This document shows, in pieces, positions 1 to 10,607 of a stretch of 64,000 nt of DNA. This DNA comes from Luteolibacter sp. LG18. GTDB lineage: Bacteria; Verrucomicrobiota; Verrucomicrobiia; Verrucomicrobiales; Akkermansiaceae. The first letter of the stretch is position 1, and each line of letters begins with the position of its first letter. The position numbers and the translations under genes were made by a program. The notes beneath the pieces were generated by a model. That model did not search any database. It saw nothing but the letters and a program-made list of their open reading frames with translations, and was not told where the DNA came from. The stretch covers positions 620,001 to 684,000 of the forward strand of contig NZ_AP024600.1 in the NCBI RefSeq assembly GCF_036322585.1, read 5' to 3'.

Positions 1-1411
<1,411 letters not shown>

Positions 1412-1451
1412 GGTTTAAGTCGTGAAAGGTGGGAGATGGAGCGGGCGGAGA

Positions 1452-4400
1452 TCAGGCCATGTGGATGGTGGCCTTGCCGACGAATTTGGCGTCCGGCATC
1501 TTCGGATTCGGGTTCTTGACGCGGGCGAGGTAGCTCGTGCGCGGGCGGGTGCCGATGTAGTTGAGCAGGTCGTAGTTGCGCTCGATGCCCTTGGCCCGGA
1601 CCATCGCCGACTTGTCGCCGTCGCGGAGGTTGCCGAAGGTGATCGCACCGGACGCGCAGGCGTCCTGGCAGGCGACCTTCACCGAATCCACCGGGATGCG
1701 GAGCGTCGAGGTCTTCACCTCCACGTCCACCGACGGCTTGCCCGCGGCGAGGGTCTCGACCTTCTGGCCGGCCTTCTGGCGGATCTTCGCGTCCTTCAGG
1801 CGCTGCACGCAGTAGGTGCACTTCTCCATCACGCCGCGCATGCGGACGGTGACGTTCGGGTTGCGCTGGAGGTGCGGGGCCTCGCCAACGGTCTTCTCAC
1901 CGAGCGGACCGCGGTAGAGGTTGTGCGCGATCAGCGGGTTGCGCTTGTTGTAGTCGAAGTAGTTGAAGCGGCGCGCCTTGTACGGGCAGTTGTTCGCGCA
2001 GTAGCGGGTGCCGATGCAGCGGTTGTAGGCCATCGCGTTGAGGCCGTCCTCGGTGTGGACGGTGGCATTCACCGGGCAGACGGTTTCGCACGGGGCGGCT
2101 TCGCACTGCACGCAGGCGACCGGCTGCGGAACGAGTTCCGGGCTGTCCGGGTCGAAGTCGTTCTCCTTGTCGATCGCGAAGTAGCGGTCCATGCGGATCC
2201 AGTGCATCTCGCGGCCCTTGGCGAGCTGCTCCTTGCCGACGATCGGGATGTTGTTCTCGGCCTGGCAGGCGATCACGCAGGCGTTGCAGCCCGAGCAGGA
2301 GGAAAGGTCGATCGCCATGCCCCACTGGTGCAGCTCGTCGCTGAGCAGGGTGTTGGAGAAGTTCTTCTTCGGATCCTTGTTCGCCGTGTCCGGGTGCCAG
2401 GTGCTGGAACCTTCCTGCTTGTAGAGCGAGACGTTCGGCGGCGCGTGGGCGTCGTTGCCCTGCTTGGCGACACCGGCGAGCTGGTCTTCGAAGGAACCCT
2501 TCTCCTCGTCCTTCATCGTCGAGATCTCACGGGCGATCGCGCGGCCATACATGGCGGCGTGCTCCTGGCCGACGGCGAGGGAGTAACGGTTGCCGGTCTT
2601 GGCGACGGTGGCACCGCTGGCGAAATACGGGGTGGTGGAGGTGCGCAGCGCGTAGGAATCGAAACCGCGGTTCACGCCGACGAGGCCGACGTGACCAGCC
2701 TTGGCCGTGTCGCGCTTCAGCTCGTCATCCTTGTCGAAGCCCTGGCCGTAGCCAACCGGCAGCACGATCACGTTCTCGGCCTGGCCGAAGGCGACCAGCA
2801 CCGGGAATTCGGCCTTCTTGCCGTTCACGGTCACCTCGATCAGCGGGGCGCGGCGGTTGCCGCTCTCACCGTCCGGATGGACCGAGGCGCGCTCGGTTTC
2901 GAGCTGGATGATCTCGTCGTAGATGCCGAGTTCCTTCGCGGTCTTCGGCGAAATGAGCGCCGCGTTGTCCCAAGCGAGCTTGGTGACCGGATCGGGCACT
3001 TCCTGGAGCCAGCCGTTGTCGATCCAGCGGCCGTCGTAAACGGAGGAGTCGGTGGCGAACACCACTTCGAGGGCACCCGCGGTCGGCGTGGCAACCGCGG
3101 TCACGCTCGTGGAACCCGCCTTCGGGGTCGCGGTGGCGTACTTCGAACCGGCGAGGAAACCGTCGCGGAGCAGCTTCTTCCAAGCCGCTTCGGAATCGTC
3201 GGCCAGACCGGTGAAGGTGGCGCGGACGGCATCGTAGGCCGGGGACGGCGGAGCCGCCTTGCCCTTTTCGGCCACGCCTTCGCCGTTGATCAGCTTGCCG
3301 TTGTCGTCGAGCAGCGCGAGCAGCAGCTCCAGCTCGGACACGCAGTCCGGATAGAGCGGCAGGATCATCGGCTGGACAACCGTATAGACACCGCTGGCGC
3401 TGCGGGCGTCCGACCACTGCTCGAGGTAGTGGGCGGCCGGCACGTGCCAGGTGGCGGCGTGCGCCGTGGCATCCGTGCGGGTGCCGAGGTGAATCGAGGT
3501 CTTCGCCTTGGCCAGCGAGGTGGCGAAGTCGAGGTCGGCCGGGGCGTCATACACCGGATTCGACGGGGTGAGGAAAATCACGGTGTCGACAGCACCGCCA
3601 TCGAGGTCCTTCTTGAGGCCGGCGAGCGTGCCGGCGCCGGCCACTTCGCCCTGATAGGCCTGGAGCGGCTTGCCCGCGCCGATGTTGCCGAGCGCCTGGT
3701 TGATCGCCAGCGCGAGCTGGTGCACCACGGCGGGCTGGCGCGGACCGGCGAGCACCACCGACTTGCCGGCGTTCTCCTTGAGGTCCGCGGCGAGCGCGAT
3801 CACCCAGTCCAGCATCTTGCCGGCGGGCAGCGACCCGGCGGAACCCGGCGCACCGAGGGTGGCAGCAAGCTGCGAGGCCACCGCGGCGACCTGGCTCGGA
3901 GCCACGCGGAGGCGGTGATCCGCCATGCCGCCGGTGAGCGAGTAAACGCCTTCCACCATGTAGAGGCGGTTCATCTTCGAGACGTCCGGCTTGCCCTTGT
4001 AGTCGTTGCCTTCCGGCTTGCGACGGTGGGAGAAAACGGCGGTCGGGAACGACTGGTCGACGCCCACGAAGTCGTGGTCGAGCGACACGATGCGGTCGGC
4101 CTTCGAGAAGTCCGGCACCAGCGTCACGCCTGCGCCGATTCCGGCGTCGGCGGACAGGGCCTCGTAGCTGTAGAACTTCGCGGCGGAGAACTTGGCTGCC
4201 AGCTTCTTGGCCAGCGCGTTGCGGGTCGGGGACTCGTCCGTGCCGAACACGAAACCGATCTTCGCCGACTTGTCCTTGGCCAGACCGGCCAGAGCGGCTT
4301 CGAAGTCAGCCTTGGACGCCTTCTGCGCGTTCTTCGCGAAGAAACGCGAGCGGGACGGCGAGTAGAGATCGAGAATGGAAGCCTGCGCAAAGGCGTCGGT

Positions 4401-4817
4401 GCCGTCGCCGTCCGGATGGAGGCTGTTCGGCGCGACCTTGGTCGGGCGGCCTTCGAAGGTGGTCACCACCAGCGGGGTCGCACCGCCGCTGCGCGGCATC
4501 GCGGACGCATAATAAAGAGCCTTGCCCGGAATGATCCACTCGGGAGCCTGGGCGTAGGGAACGATGTAGCTTTCCGGACGACGGCAGGCCGCCATGCCGA
4601 AACCCGCCAGCGCGGTGGACGCGCCCATCAGCTTCAGGAAGGAACGGCGGGACGTCTCCATGTCGCCCTCACCGGACATTTCCGCGGCTCCGCGCGGGAA
4701 TTCGCGGGTCAGCCATTGGCGGAAAGACGGGGTATCCTCGAGTTGCTCCACGCTGCGCCAGGAGACGGTCGTTTCTCCTGCGGGGACTTCGGGATGTTGC
4801 CAGATGCGCTTGCTCAT
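1452..4817 (-). CDS. actB: Alternative complex III iron-sulfur/molybdopterin-oxidoreductase-like subunit ActB
   Basis: The 1121-residue protein starts at MSKRIWQHPE. An open frame extends 33 codons upstream, but this ATG lies 31 bp after actA and gives the expected N-terminus. A Tat-like motif SRRSFLK lies near residues 56-62. The long central part resembles a molybdopterin oxidoreductase catalytic domain, which in ActB carries no Mo cofactor (family knowledge). From about residue 840 there is a ferredoxin-like domain with cysteine clusters CSGCNACVIAC, CVQCEAAPCETVC, CIGTRYCANNCP and CTYC, later CQDAC, enough for four Fe-S clusters. It should carry electrons between the quinol site and the heme subunits on the periplasmic side. 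It is co-directional with actA and actC and no strong ribosome binding site is visible. Confidence 0.93.
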   Translation of the reverse strand: MSKRIWQHPEVPAGETTVSWRSVEQLEDTPSFRQWLTREFPRGAAEMSGEGDMETSRRSFLKLMGASTALAGFGMAACRRPESYIVPYAQAPEWIIPGKALYYASAMPRSGGATPLVVTTFEGRPTKVAPNSLHPDGDGTDAFAQASILDLYSPSRSRFFAKNAQKASKADFEAALAGLAKDKSAKIGFVFGTDESPTRNALAKKLAAKFSAAKFYSYEALSADAGIGAGVTLVPDFSKADRIVSLDHDFVGVDQSFPTAVFSHRRKPEGNDYKGKPDVSKMNRLYMVEGVYSLTGGMADHRLRVAPSQVAAVASQLAATLGAPGSAGSLPAGKMLDWVIALAADLKENAGKSVVLAGPRQPAVVHQLALAINQALGNIGAGKPLQAYQGEVAGAGTLAGLKKDLDGGAVDTVIFLTPSNPVYDAPADLDFATSLAKAKTSIHLGTRTDATAHAATWHVPAAHYLEQWSDARSASGVYTVVQPMILPLYPDCVSELELLLALLDDNGKLINGEGVAEKGKAAPPSPAYDAVRATFTGLADDSEAAWKKLLRDGFLAGSKYATATPKAGSTSVTAVATPTAGALEVVFATDSSVYDGRWIDNGWLQEVPDPVTKLAWDNAALISPKTAKELGIYDEIIQLETERASVHPDGESGNRRAPLIEVTVNGKKAEFPVLVAFGQAENVIVLPVGYGQGFDKDDELKRDTAKAGHVGLVGVNRGFDSYALRTSTTPYFASGATVAKTGNRYSLAVGQEHAAMYGRAIAREISTMKDEEKGSFEDQLAGVAKQGNDAHAPPNVSLYKQEGSSTWHPDTANKDPKKNFSNTLLSDELHQWGMAIDLSSCSGCNACVIACQAENNIPIVGKEQLAKGREMHWIRMDRYFAIDKENDFDPDSPELVPQPVACVQCEAAPCETVCPVNATVHTEDGLNAMAYNRCIGTRYCANNCPYKARRFNYFDYNKRNPLIAHNLYRGPLGEKTVGEAPHLQRNPNVTVRMRGVMEKCTYCVQRLKDAKIRQKAGQKVETLAAGKPSVDVEVKTSTLRIPVDSVKVACQDACASGAITFGNLRDGDKSAMVRAKGIERNYDLLNYIGTRPRTSYLARVKNPNPKMPDAKFVGKATIHMA

Positions 4818-4848
4818 GTCGGCGTTCGGAAAAGCTTGGGAGTGGAAA

Positions 4849-5550
4849 TCAATGGTGGCAGGTGGCGCAGGAGGTCTTCGGTTTGACCTGCCACTGCTCC
4901 TTGAGCTTGAGGCCAAGCTCCTCGGTGGTCTTCACACCCAATTCCTTGCCGTATTTTTCAACGGCCTGGTGGGCGTCATACTTGAGATTGAAGACTTCTT
5001 CCAACGGGCGGAGGTTCTTCTCCGGCGCACGGTGGCACTCGAGGCACCAGCCCATCGAGTGGTTCTCCGCCTGATAGACGACCTCCATCTGATCGATCCG
5101 GCCGTGGCAGCTCTGGCAGGAAATGCCGCGGTTCACGTGGGCGGAGTGGTTGAAATACGCGTAGTCCGGGGTCTTGTGGATCCGCACCCACTGGATCGGC
5201 TTGCCGTCGTAGCCCGGGTAGCTGGCGTCCATCTCGCGGTGCAGCGGGGCGAGCTTCGGGCTGTCCTTCTGCACGTGCTGGTGGCAATTCCAGCAGGTAT
5301 TGCCCGTCGGCACGTTCGAGGTGCCGGAAACGTCCACGAAGGAGTGACAGTAGCGGCAGTCGAGGCCGAGTTGGTCGACGTGGATCTTGTGGGAGAACGG
5401 AATCGGCTGCGACGGCTGGTAGCCCACGTTGAGAGTCTTCGGCGTCGCGTAATACGTGAACGCGAGACCGACACCCGCGCCAAGGCTCAGGACGCAGAAC
5501 GCGATCTTGAAGGGGAGCAGGTTCGTCCAGCGAGGGAAGAAGTTAGCCAT
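4849..5550 (-). CDS. actA: Alternative complex III pentaheme cytochrome c subunit ActA
   Basis: This 233-residue protein has one N-terminal membrane anchor (about residues 13-34) followed by five CXXCH heme-binding motifs: CRYCH (65-69), CWNCH (86-90), CQSCH (145-149), CLECH (169-173) and CATCH (228-232). The last lies two residues from the C-terminus. Five hemes and this size match ActA of alternative complex III. It acts on the periplasmic face and receives electrons from ActB. It is the first gene of the visible minus-strand operon actA-actB-actC. A perfect palindrome resembling a CRP/FNR-family site ends 35 bp upstream of its ATG, which suggests the operon is transcriptionally controlled. 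Confidence 0.95.
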   Translation of the reverse strand: MANFFPRWTNLLPFKIAFCVLSLGAGVGLAFTYYATPKTLNVGYQPSQPIPFSHKIHVDQLGLDCRYCHSFVDVSGTSNVPTGNTCWNCHQHVQKDSPKLAPLHREMDASYPGYDGKPIQWVRIHKTPDYAYFNHSAHVNRGISCQSCHGRIDQMEVVYQAENHSMGWCLECHRAPEKNLRPLEEVFNLKYDAHQAVEKYGKELGVKTTEELGLKLKEQWQVKPKTSCATCHH

Positions 5551-5584
5551 GGGAGCGCGGGTCAGTGAAAGGGGTCGGCGGATC

Positions 5585-5606
5585 GCTTGTGAAAATTTTC
5601 ACAAGC
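5585..5606. promoter_or_regulatory. Perfect 22-bp palindrome, CRP/FNR-type operator candidate upstream of actA
   Basis: The 22 bases are a perfect inverted repeat centred at 5595/5596. The core is TGTGA-AAATTT-TCACA (5588-5603), which matches the canonical CRP-family arrangement TGTGA-N6-TCACA. The site ends 35 bp before the actA start codon. The palindrome is seen directly; binding by a CRP/FNR regulator is inferred. Confidence 0.6.
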
Positions 5607-5745
5607 CGGATTCAGGTTGGCCACGGTAGATGCCGCGGAGCGGCGGCGAGCATGCAGCCGAAAGATTTTGTGGCAATGCCAAAAACAGGAAAATCACGCC
5701 GCATTTCCTCTTGCGGTTACAAAAATTCGGCTAGATTGGCGGGCT

Positions 5746-6054
5746 CTAACGGCCTTCCCAGTTGAGACCCTGTTCCTTGCGCCACTTCCGGTAAGCGGCG
5801 AATTGCTCGCTCTTCGGAGCCACCACCAGCTCCGGGCGCTCCGAAATGAATTTACCGAACGCCCCGGAAAGCTCGACGGCTCCGTCGGAACTCGATTTTT
5901 CGTCCGCCTTTCCGCCCTCCCCCTGCCCACTCCAGGCCTTTTGCAGCCGGGCCAGCCGCCACGAGATCCGCAGCAGCGCGAGAAGGCAAAGCAGCAGCAG
6001 GATGGCCACCGCGGCCGCGAGGATGACAAGCGTCTGGAGCTGGGATTCCGGCAT
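5746..6054 (-). CDS. Small single-pass membrane protein of unknown function
   Basis: About 102 residues, starting MPESQLQTLVILAAAVA; a longer start at 6090 is possible. One clear transmembrane helix covers about residues 7-28 (many Leu/Ala). A basic cytoplasmic stretch (RISWRLARLQ) follows, then a polar tail ending AAYRKWRKEQGLNWEGR. No family is recognised. It sits between trpD and the act operon on the same strand, with a 195-bp gap before actA that holds the CRP-like palindrome, so it is probably not part of the act transcript. Confidence 0.6.
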   Translation of the reverse strand: MPESQLQTLVILAAAVAILLLLCLLALLRISWRLARLQKAWSGQGEGGKADEKSSSDGAVELSGAFGKFISERPELVVAPKSEQFAAYRKWRKEQGLNWEGR

Positions 6055-6173
6055 GGGCGGGAGCCTGCGGGAGACACGCCATGCGGTCAACCGGCTTCCC
6101 GATATCTTCGCGCGGGTCCGACCTTGAACCCGCGCGAACTGTCATTTCTCCCGAAGCAACCTGCAACCGCCGA

Positions 6174-7217
6174 TCACTGGGCGACCTTCTGCAGCAGGCG
6201 CAGGCGCTCGTAGGCCGCGCCGTTGGCGATCACATCGCGGGCAATCTCGATGCCCGCCCCGATGTCGTCCGCCAGGCCGCAGCAGGAAATCGCCGCACCG
6301 GCGTTCAGCAGCACCATGTCGAGCTTCGGCCCCTTTTCCTTACCGCCCAGGATCGCCTTGAGAATCGCCGCGTTGACCTTGGCGTCGCCACCCTGCAGGT
6401 CCTCGACCTCGGCGTGGACCATGCCAAAATCCCGCGGCCGGACTTCCTCGTCGTTCTGGTCCTGATAGGAGCCCGCCTTGCAGATCCGGGTGGAGCCCAT
6501 GAGGCTCATCTCGTCGACGGACCGCCCGTCTCCGGTCGTCCCGTGCACCACCCAGGCGCTCTCGCGCCCCAGCCGCTGCAGGATCTCCGCGAACACCGGA
6601 CACCATTCCCGCTGGAACACGCCGGTGAGCTGGCACTGCGGCCGCGCCGGGTTCAGCAGCGGCCCGATGATATTGAAAATCGTCCGTATCCCTTTCTCAG
6701 CGAGCATCTTGCGAACCCCGACCACCGCCTTGAATGCGGGATGATACATCGGCGCGAACAGGAATCCCACGCCCGCCTCCTCGATACATTGGCGGAAGCC
6801 CTCCGCTGGAAGATCGATCCGGATGCCCAGCTCCTCCAGCACGTCCGCTCCACCGCTTTTCGAGGTGATCCCGCGGTTGCCGTGCTTCAGCACCACCCCG
6901 CCCGCCGCCGCCACCACGAACATCGCCGTGGTCGAGACATTGAACAGGTTCAGCTTGTCGCCACCGGTGCCGCACACGTCGATCGTCGGCCCGGGCAGAT
7001 CCAGCAGGCCCACGTGCGGATCCACCGCGTGGACCAGGAACGCCTCCACGAACCCCGCGATCTCCGCCGCCGTCTCACCCTTGCGGGACAGAGCCTCCAG
7101 CATCCGGGCCTTCTTCTCGTCCGCCACCGTGGTGTCCAACAGCAATCCCGCCGCGACCTCCACCTCCTGGGGGGACAGCTCCTCCTTGTGTTCCAAATGA
7201 TGGATCAACGCGTCCAT
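6174..7217 (-). CDS. trpD: Anthranilate phosphoribosyltransferase
   Basis: This enzyme transfers the phosphoribosyl group of PRPP to anthranilate in tryptophan biosynthesis. The family signature CGTGGDKLNLFNVST (PRPP binding) is present, followed by KHGNRGITSKSGGADVLEELG-type sequence, shared by TrpD proteins for substrate binding. Length (about 347 residues) is normal. The start at MDALIHHLEHKEE is preferred; the open frame extends ten codons further to 7247, but the shorter form matches the family N-terminus. No other trp genes are adjacent, so it appears to be a stand-alone gene. It is divergent from the sugar porter gene at 7361. Confidence 0.93.
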   Translation of the reverse strand: MDALIHHLEHKEELSPQEVEVAAGLLLDTTVADEKKARMLEALSRKGETAAEIAGFVEAFLVHAVDPHVGLLDLPGPTIDVCGTGGDKLNLFNVSTTAMFVVAAAGGVVLKHGNRGITSKSGGADVLEELGIRIDLPAEGFRQCIEEAGVGFLFAPMYHPAFKAVVGVRKMLAEKGIRTIFNIIGPLLNPARPQCQLTGVFQREWCPVFAEILQRLGRESAWVVHGTTGDGRSVDEMSLMGSTRICKAGSYQDQNDEEVRPRDFGMVHAEVEDLQGGDAKVNAAILKAILGGKEKGPKLDMVLLNAGAAISCCGLADDIGAGIEIARDVIANGAAYERLRLLQKVAQ

Positions 7218-7360
7218 GAACCTCGATTTTATGCACATCCCGGCCAAAATGGAAAGCCCGGTCGTGGAAATGACCCCCTCCGGTTGGGGAAACCGCCAGC
7301 AATTTCTGGATTGTCGCGCCTTTTTCTACCCGTAGCATCGCGAGCGAACCTTAAGACTCC

Positions 7361-9172
7361 ATGACTACTTCAGCGCCTCCCGGCACCACTACGTTCTACA
7401 GCCGCTTCCTACTTCTCATCGCCGGACTTGGCGGGCTCCTCTACGGAATCGATGTCGGCATCATCGCCGGTGCCCTGCCCTACCTCGAGGCCACCTCCGG
7501 TTACACGCCGGGCCAGCTTTCCACCGTGGTCGCCGCCGTTCTGCTCGGCAGCGTGCTTTCCTCGCTCTTCGCCGGTCTCCTCGCGGACATCTTCGGCCGC
7601 AAGACCATCATGATCGTCAGCGCCGCGCTGTTCGTTGCCAGCATTCCGATCATCACCCTCTCCCACGGCATCAACGTCCTCATCGCCGGCCGCCTGCTCC
7701 AGGGCATCAGCGGCGGCCTCATCGGCGTGGTCGTCCCGCTCTACCTCGCCGAGTGCCTCGGCGCGAACTCCCGCGGCAAGGGCACCGGCATGTTCCAACT
7801 CCTGCTAACCGTCGGCCTCGTCGCTTCCGCCCTCATCGGCCTCTACTTCGCCAGCCAGGTCGGCAAGCTTGAGGAAACCGTCGGCATCGATCCCGCCGTC
7901 GTGTTCGCCGCCAAGGACAGCGCCTGGCGCCAGATCTTCTGGGTCTCCATCCTGCCCGGCATCGCTTTCTTCGTCGGCGCGTTCTTCGTCTCCGAGTCCC
8001 CGCGCTGGCTGTTCCGCAAGGGCCGCAAGGACGCCGCCCTCACCGCCCTCGCCCGCTCCAGCGGCCCGGAAGGCGCCCGCGTCGTGCTTGAAGAAATGGA
8101 GCACACCGATGCCGCCGCGGCCGCCAAGAGCGCCGGCAATACCTCCGGCGACAGCCTCTTCCAGCGGAAGTACATCCTGCCTTTCGGGCTCGCCCTGATC
8201 ACCCTCGCCTGCACCCAGGCCACCGGCATCAACTCGGTGCTCGCCTACGCGGTGAACATTTTCCAACAGGCCGGCCTCACCGGCAGCATCGGCAACCAGG
8301 GCAACGTCCTGCTCACCATCGTCAACTGCGCGATGACCATCGTCGCCGTGGCCCTGGTCGACAAGAAGGGCCGCACCTTCCTGCTCAAGATGGGCACCGC
8401 CGGCATCATCGTCGCCCTCGCCGCCGCCGCCCTCACCTTCCGCGGTATCGAATCGAAGAGCGTCAACATCGCCGACAAGCTCACGACCGCCGTGAACAAG
8501 GAAGCCCAGAGCTTCCACCTCGACCTCAACGCCCCGGAAACCAAACCGGTGCTGGATTCCGCCGTGCCACCCGCCTCCGCCCCGAACGGCACCCAGGTCG
8601 TGGTTTCCTACAAATACGGCCCCTACACCAACGTCAAATACGTCCGCGCCCTCACCGGCTCGCACGCCCCGGCAGTCGTCGACATCGCGCCCCCCAAGGC
8701 GGACGACCTCAAGGACAGCGTCATCGGCGCGTTCTTCCGCAAGCTGCACGTCAACCCCTTCGCCGACATGACCAAGGCCGAAGGCCAGCCGCTTGAAATC
8801 ATCGGCGTGAAATACGGTGCCGTGCCGAACCAGTCCACCGGTTGGATCGTCGCCGGCTGCTTCATCCTGTTCATCGCCTCCTTCGCCTCCGGCCCGGGCG
8901 TCTGCGTCTGGCTCGCCCTTTCCGAACTGATGCCGACCCGCATCCGCTCGAACGGCATGTCGATCGCCCTGCTCGTGAACCAGACGGTCTCGACCACCAT
9001 CGCCGCCGTCTTCCTCCCGACCGTCGGCAAGTATGGCTACTCCGCCATGTTCTTCTTCTGGGCCGGCTGCACCGTGATCTACTTCATCACCGCCGCCTTC
9101 TTCCTCCCGGAAACCAAGGGCAAGACCCTTGAGGAAATCGAGGAGCACTTCGAAGGCAAGAAAAAGGCCTGA
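7361..9172 (+). CDS. MFS sugar porter with an unusual extra loop domain
   Basis: A 603-residue major facilitator of the sugar porter family, probably a proton-coupled hexose or pentose importer. Family signatures are present: DIFGRKTIM (loop 2-3 RXGRK), GRLLQGISGGLIGVVVPLYLAE, SPRWLF after helix 6, and FLPETKGKTLEEIEEHF at the C-terminus. Typical members are 450-500 residues. The excess is an approximately 130-residue polar insertion (about residues 361-490) between predicted helices 9 and 10. Helix 10 then resumes with STGWIVAGCFILFIASFASGPG. The ATG at 7361 is the first in frame. A strong terminator follows the stop. Substrate cannot be told from sequence alone. Confidence 0.88.
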   Translation: MTTSAPPGTTTFYSRFLLLIAGLGGLLYGIDVGIIAGALPYLEATSGYTPGQLSTVVAAVLLGSVLSSLFAGLLADIFGRKTIMIVSAALFVASIPIITLSHGINVLIAGRLLQGISGGLIGVVVPLYLAECLGANSRGKGTGMFQLLLTVGLVASALIGLYFASQVGKLEETVGIDPAVVFAAKDSAWRQIFWVSILPGIAFFVGAFFVSESPRWLFRKGRKDAALTALARSSGPEGARVVLEEMEHTDAAAAAKSAGNTSGDSLFQRKYILPFGLALITLACTQATGINSVLAYAVNIFQQAGLTGSIGNQGNVLLTIVNCAMTIVAVALVDKKGRTFLLKMGTAGIIVALAAAALTFRGIESKSVNIADKLTTAVNKEAQSFHLDLNAPETKPVLDSAVPPASAPNGTQVVVSYKYGPYTNVKYVRALTGSHAPAVVDIAPPKADDLKDSVIGAFFRKLHVNPFADMTKAEGQPLEIIGVKYGAVPNQSTGWIVAGCFILFIASFASGPGVCVWLALSELMPTRIRSNGMSIALLVNQTVSTTIAAVFLPTVGKYGYSAMFFFWAGCTVIYFITAAFFLPETKGKTLEEIEEHFEGKKKA

Positions 9173-9206
9173 TCCGGAAACAGGCCGCAAAGCCCTTCTC
9201 CCCTCC

Positions 9207-9240
9207 AAACGCGGGATGGTTCGCCATCCCGCGTTTTTTC
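9207..9240 (+). terminator. Rho-independent terminator of the sugar porter gene
   Basis: A perfect 13-bp stem (9207-9219 with 9224-9236) with a TTCG tetraloop, ending in a T-run at 9234-9239. It lies 35 bp after the sugar porter stop codon. Confidence 0.9.
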
Positions 9241-9350
9241 GTTTCCAGCCCCCGAAACTGTACAACCCGGTTACACACGAATTCCCCGACTCGCGCCTCG
9301 ATTCCCCGGAACCCCGACCTACGTTGGCAGGTCAACACGTTCCGTTTGTC

Positions 9351-10520
9351 ATGAAAAAGCTCCTGCTCCTCGCCGCCCTCGGGCTGGCCCCGCTGGCGTC
9401 CCACGCCCAGCGCTCCACCATGACCGAAATCACCTCGGTCCCCGCCTCCGACGCCGCCAAGGCCGGACTCGCCGAGATCGACAAGCACCACCTCCTGCTC
9501 GGCCCCCAGCCGAAAGAATACTTCGAGGGCAAGACCAAGACCGAGCTCACCAAGATCCGCGCCCAGGAGGAACTTGCCGTGCGCGACAGCTCGGTGAAGT
9601 TCTACGAGGAGAACCCCAAGGACCCGCTCCGCTGGGAAGCCGTCCTCCACCTCATCATGATCCAGCCGTCCTTCATCAAGGACATCAAGCCCGGCTTCGA
9701 AGACGCCAAGGGCACCGATTACAAGGACTTCCTGGTGATCGACGAGGAGGCGAAAGCCGCCTGGGACAAGAAGCTCGCCACCTACGAGGCCGCCCTCCGC
9801 GCCGCCGATGACGCGCCGTGGGAGGTGAAGGAGAAGCTCGCCAGCCTCGACCTCTCGAAGAAAATGATGGCGGGCCGCAAGGACGGCTCCTTCACCGATG
9901 CCGCCGTCGGGGAAGCCGCCGCCGACCTCGCCACGCGGTTCCCGAAGGGCAAGGCCGCGCTCGGCCTCTACATGCAGCTCTTCCAGAAGAGCGGCAAGAA
10001 GGGCACCCCGGACGCCAGGGGCTTCTGGGAACCGCTCGCCAAAAGCCCGAACGAGGCCGTCAAAACCCGCGCCGAGGCCGAGCTCCGCGTCGCCGCCGTC
10101 CAGAGCGAGCCGATGGACCTGAAATTCACCGCCGTGGACGGCCGCGAGGTCGATCTCGCCAAGCTCCGCGGCAAGGTCGTGCTGGTCGACTTCTGGGCCA
10201 CCTGGTGCGGCCCCTGCATCGCCGAGCTGCCGAACGTCAAGAAGGCCTACGACACCTACCACGACAAGGGCTTCGAGGTCATCGGCATCTCCCTCGACAA
10301 GGCCGAGGACAAGCAGAAGCTCATCGACTTCGCCAAGGCCAAGAACATGCCCTGGCCGCAGTATTTCGACGGCAAGCACTGGGAAAACGAGATCGCCCGC
10401 AAATACGCCATCTCCGGCATCCCGGCCATGTTCCTCCTCGACCAGAACGGCATCGTGGTGACCACCAACGCCCGCGGCGAAAAGCTCGAAACCGAGATCA
10501 AGCGCCTGCTGAAACTCTGA
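9351..10520 (+). CDS. Secreted TlpA-like thioredoxin-fold protein
   Basis: A 389-residue protein with an N-terminal signal peptide (MKKLLLLAALGLAPLASHAQ). It has a helical N-terminal region of about 240 residues without a recognised domain, then a redoxin/TlpA domain. The domain carries the active site WCGPC near residues 285-289 inside LVDFWATWCGPCIAELP, and the cis-proline segment SGIPAMFLLDQNG. It is expected to act as a periplasmic thiol-disulfide oxidoreductase; the substrate is unknown. The open frame begins at 9129, but the ATG at 9351 is followed directly by the signal peptide. Terminators lie on both sides, so it is probably monocistronic. Confidence 0.88.
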   Translation: MKKLLLLAALGLAPLASHAQRSTMTEITSVPASDAAKAGLAEIDKHHLLLGPQPKEYFEGKTKTELTKIRAQEELAVRDSSVKFYEENPKDPLRWEAVLHLIMIQPSFIKDIKPGFEDAKGTDYKDFLVIDEEAKAAWDKKLATYEAALRAADDAPWEVKEKLASLDLSKKMMAGRKDGSFTDAAVGEAAADLATRFPKGKAALGLYMQLFQKSGKKGTPDARGFWEPLAKSPNEAVKTRAEAELRVAAVQSEPMDLKFTAVDGREVDLAKLRGKVVLVDFWATWCGPCIAELPNVKKAYDTYHDKGFEVIGISLDKAEDKQKLIDFAKAKNMPWPQYFDGKHWENEIARKYAISGIPAMFLLDQNGIVVTTNARGEKLETEIKRLLKL

Positions 10521-10546
10521 GCCCCCCCTCTCAAACCCAACCACCG

Positions 10547-10576
10547 AAAAAGGCCGGGCTTCCGCCCGGCCTTTTT
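10547..10576. terminator. Bidirectional terminator between the TlpA-like and EF-hand genes
   Basis: A perfect 13-bp stem (10547-10559 with 10564-10576) with A5 on one side and T5 on the other. It lies between convergent genes and so can terminate transcription from both. Confidence 0.88.
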
Positions 10577-10607
10577 CATTTCCTGACAGCGGCAAGGCCG
10601 CACCGGT

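Noticed and set aside
1422-4886. 1154-codon open frame on the plus strand opposite actB
   Set aside because: It mirrors actB codon for codon, is rich in Arg, Gly, Val and His, and has no domains; a GC-driven antisense shadow.
7805-9265. 486-codon minus-strand frame opposite the sugar porter
   Set aside because: Low-complexity Gly/Asp/Glu/His composition typical of antisense frames.
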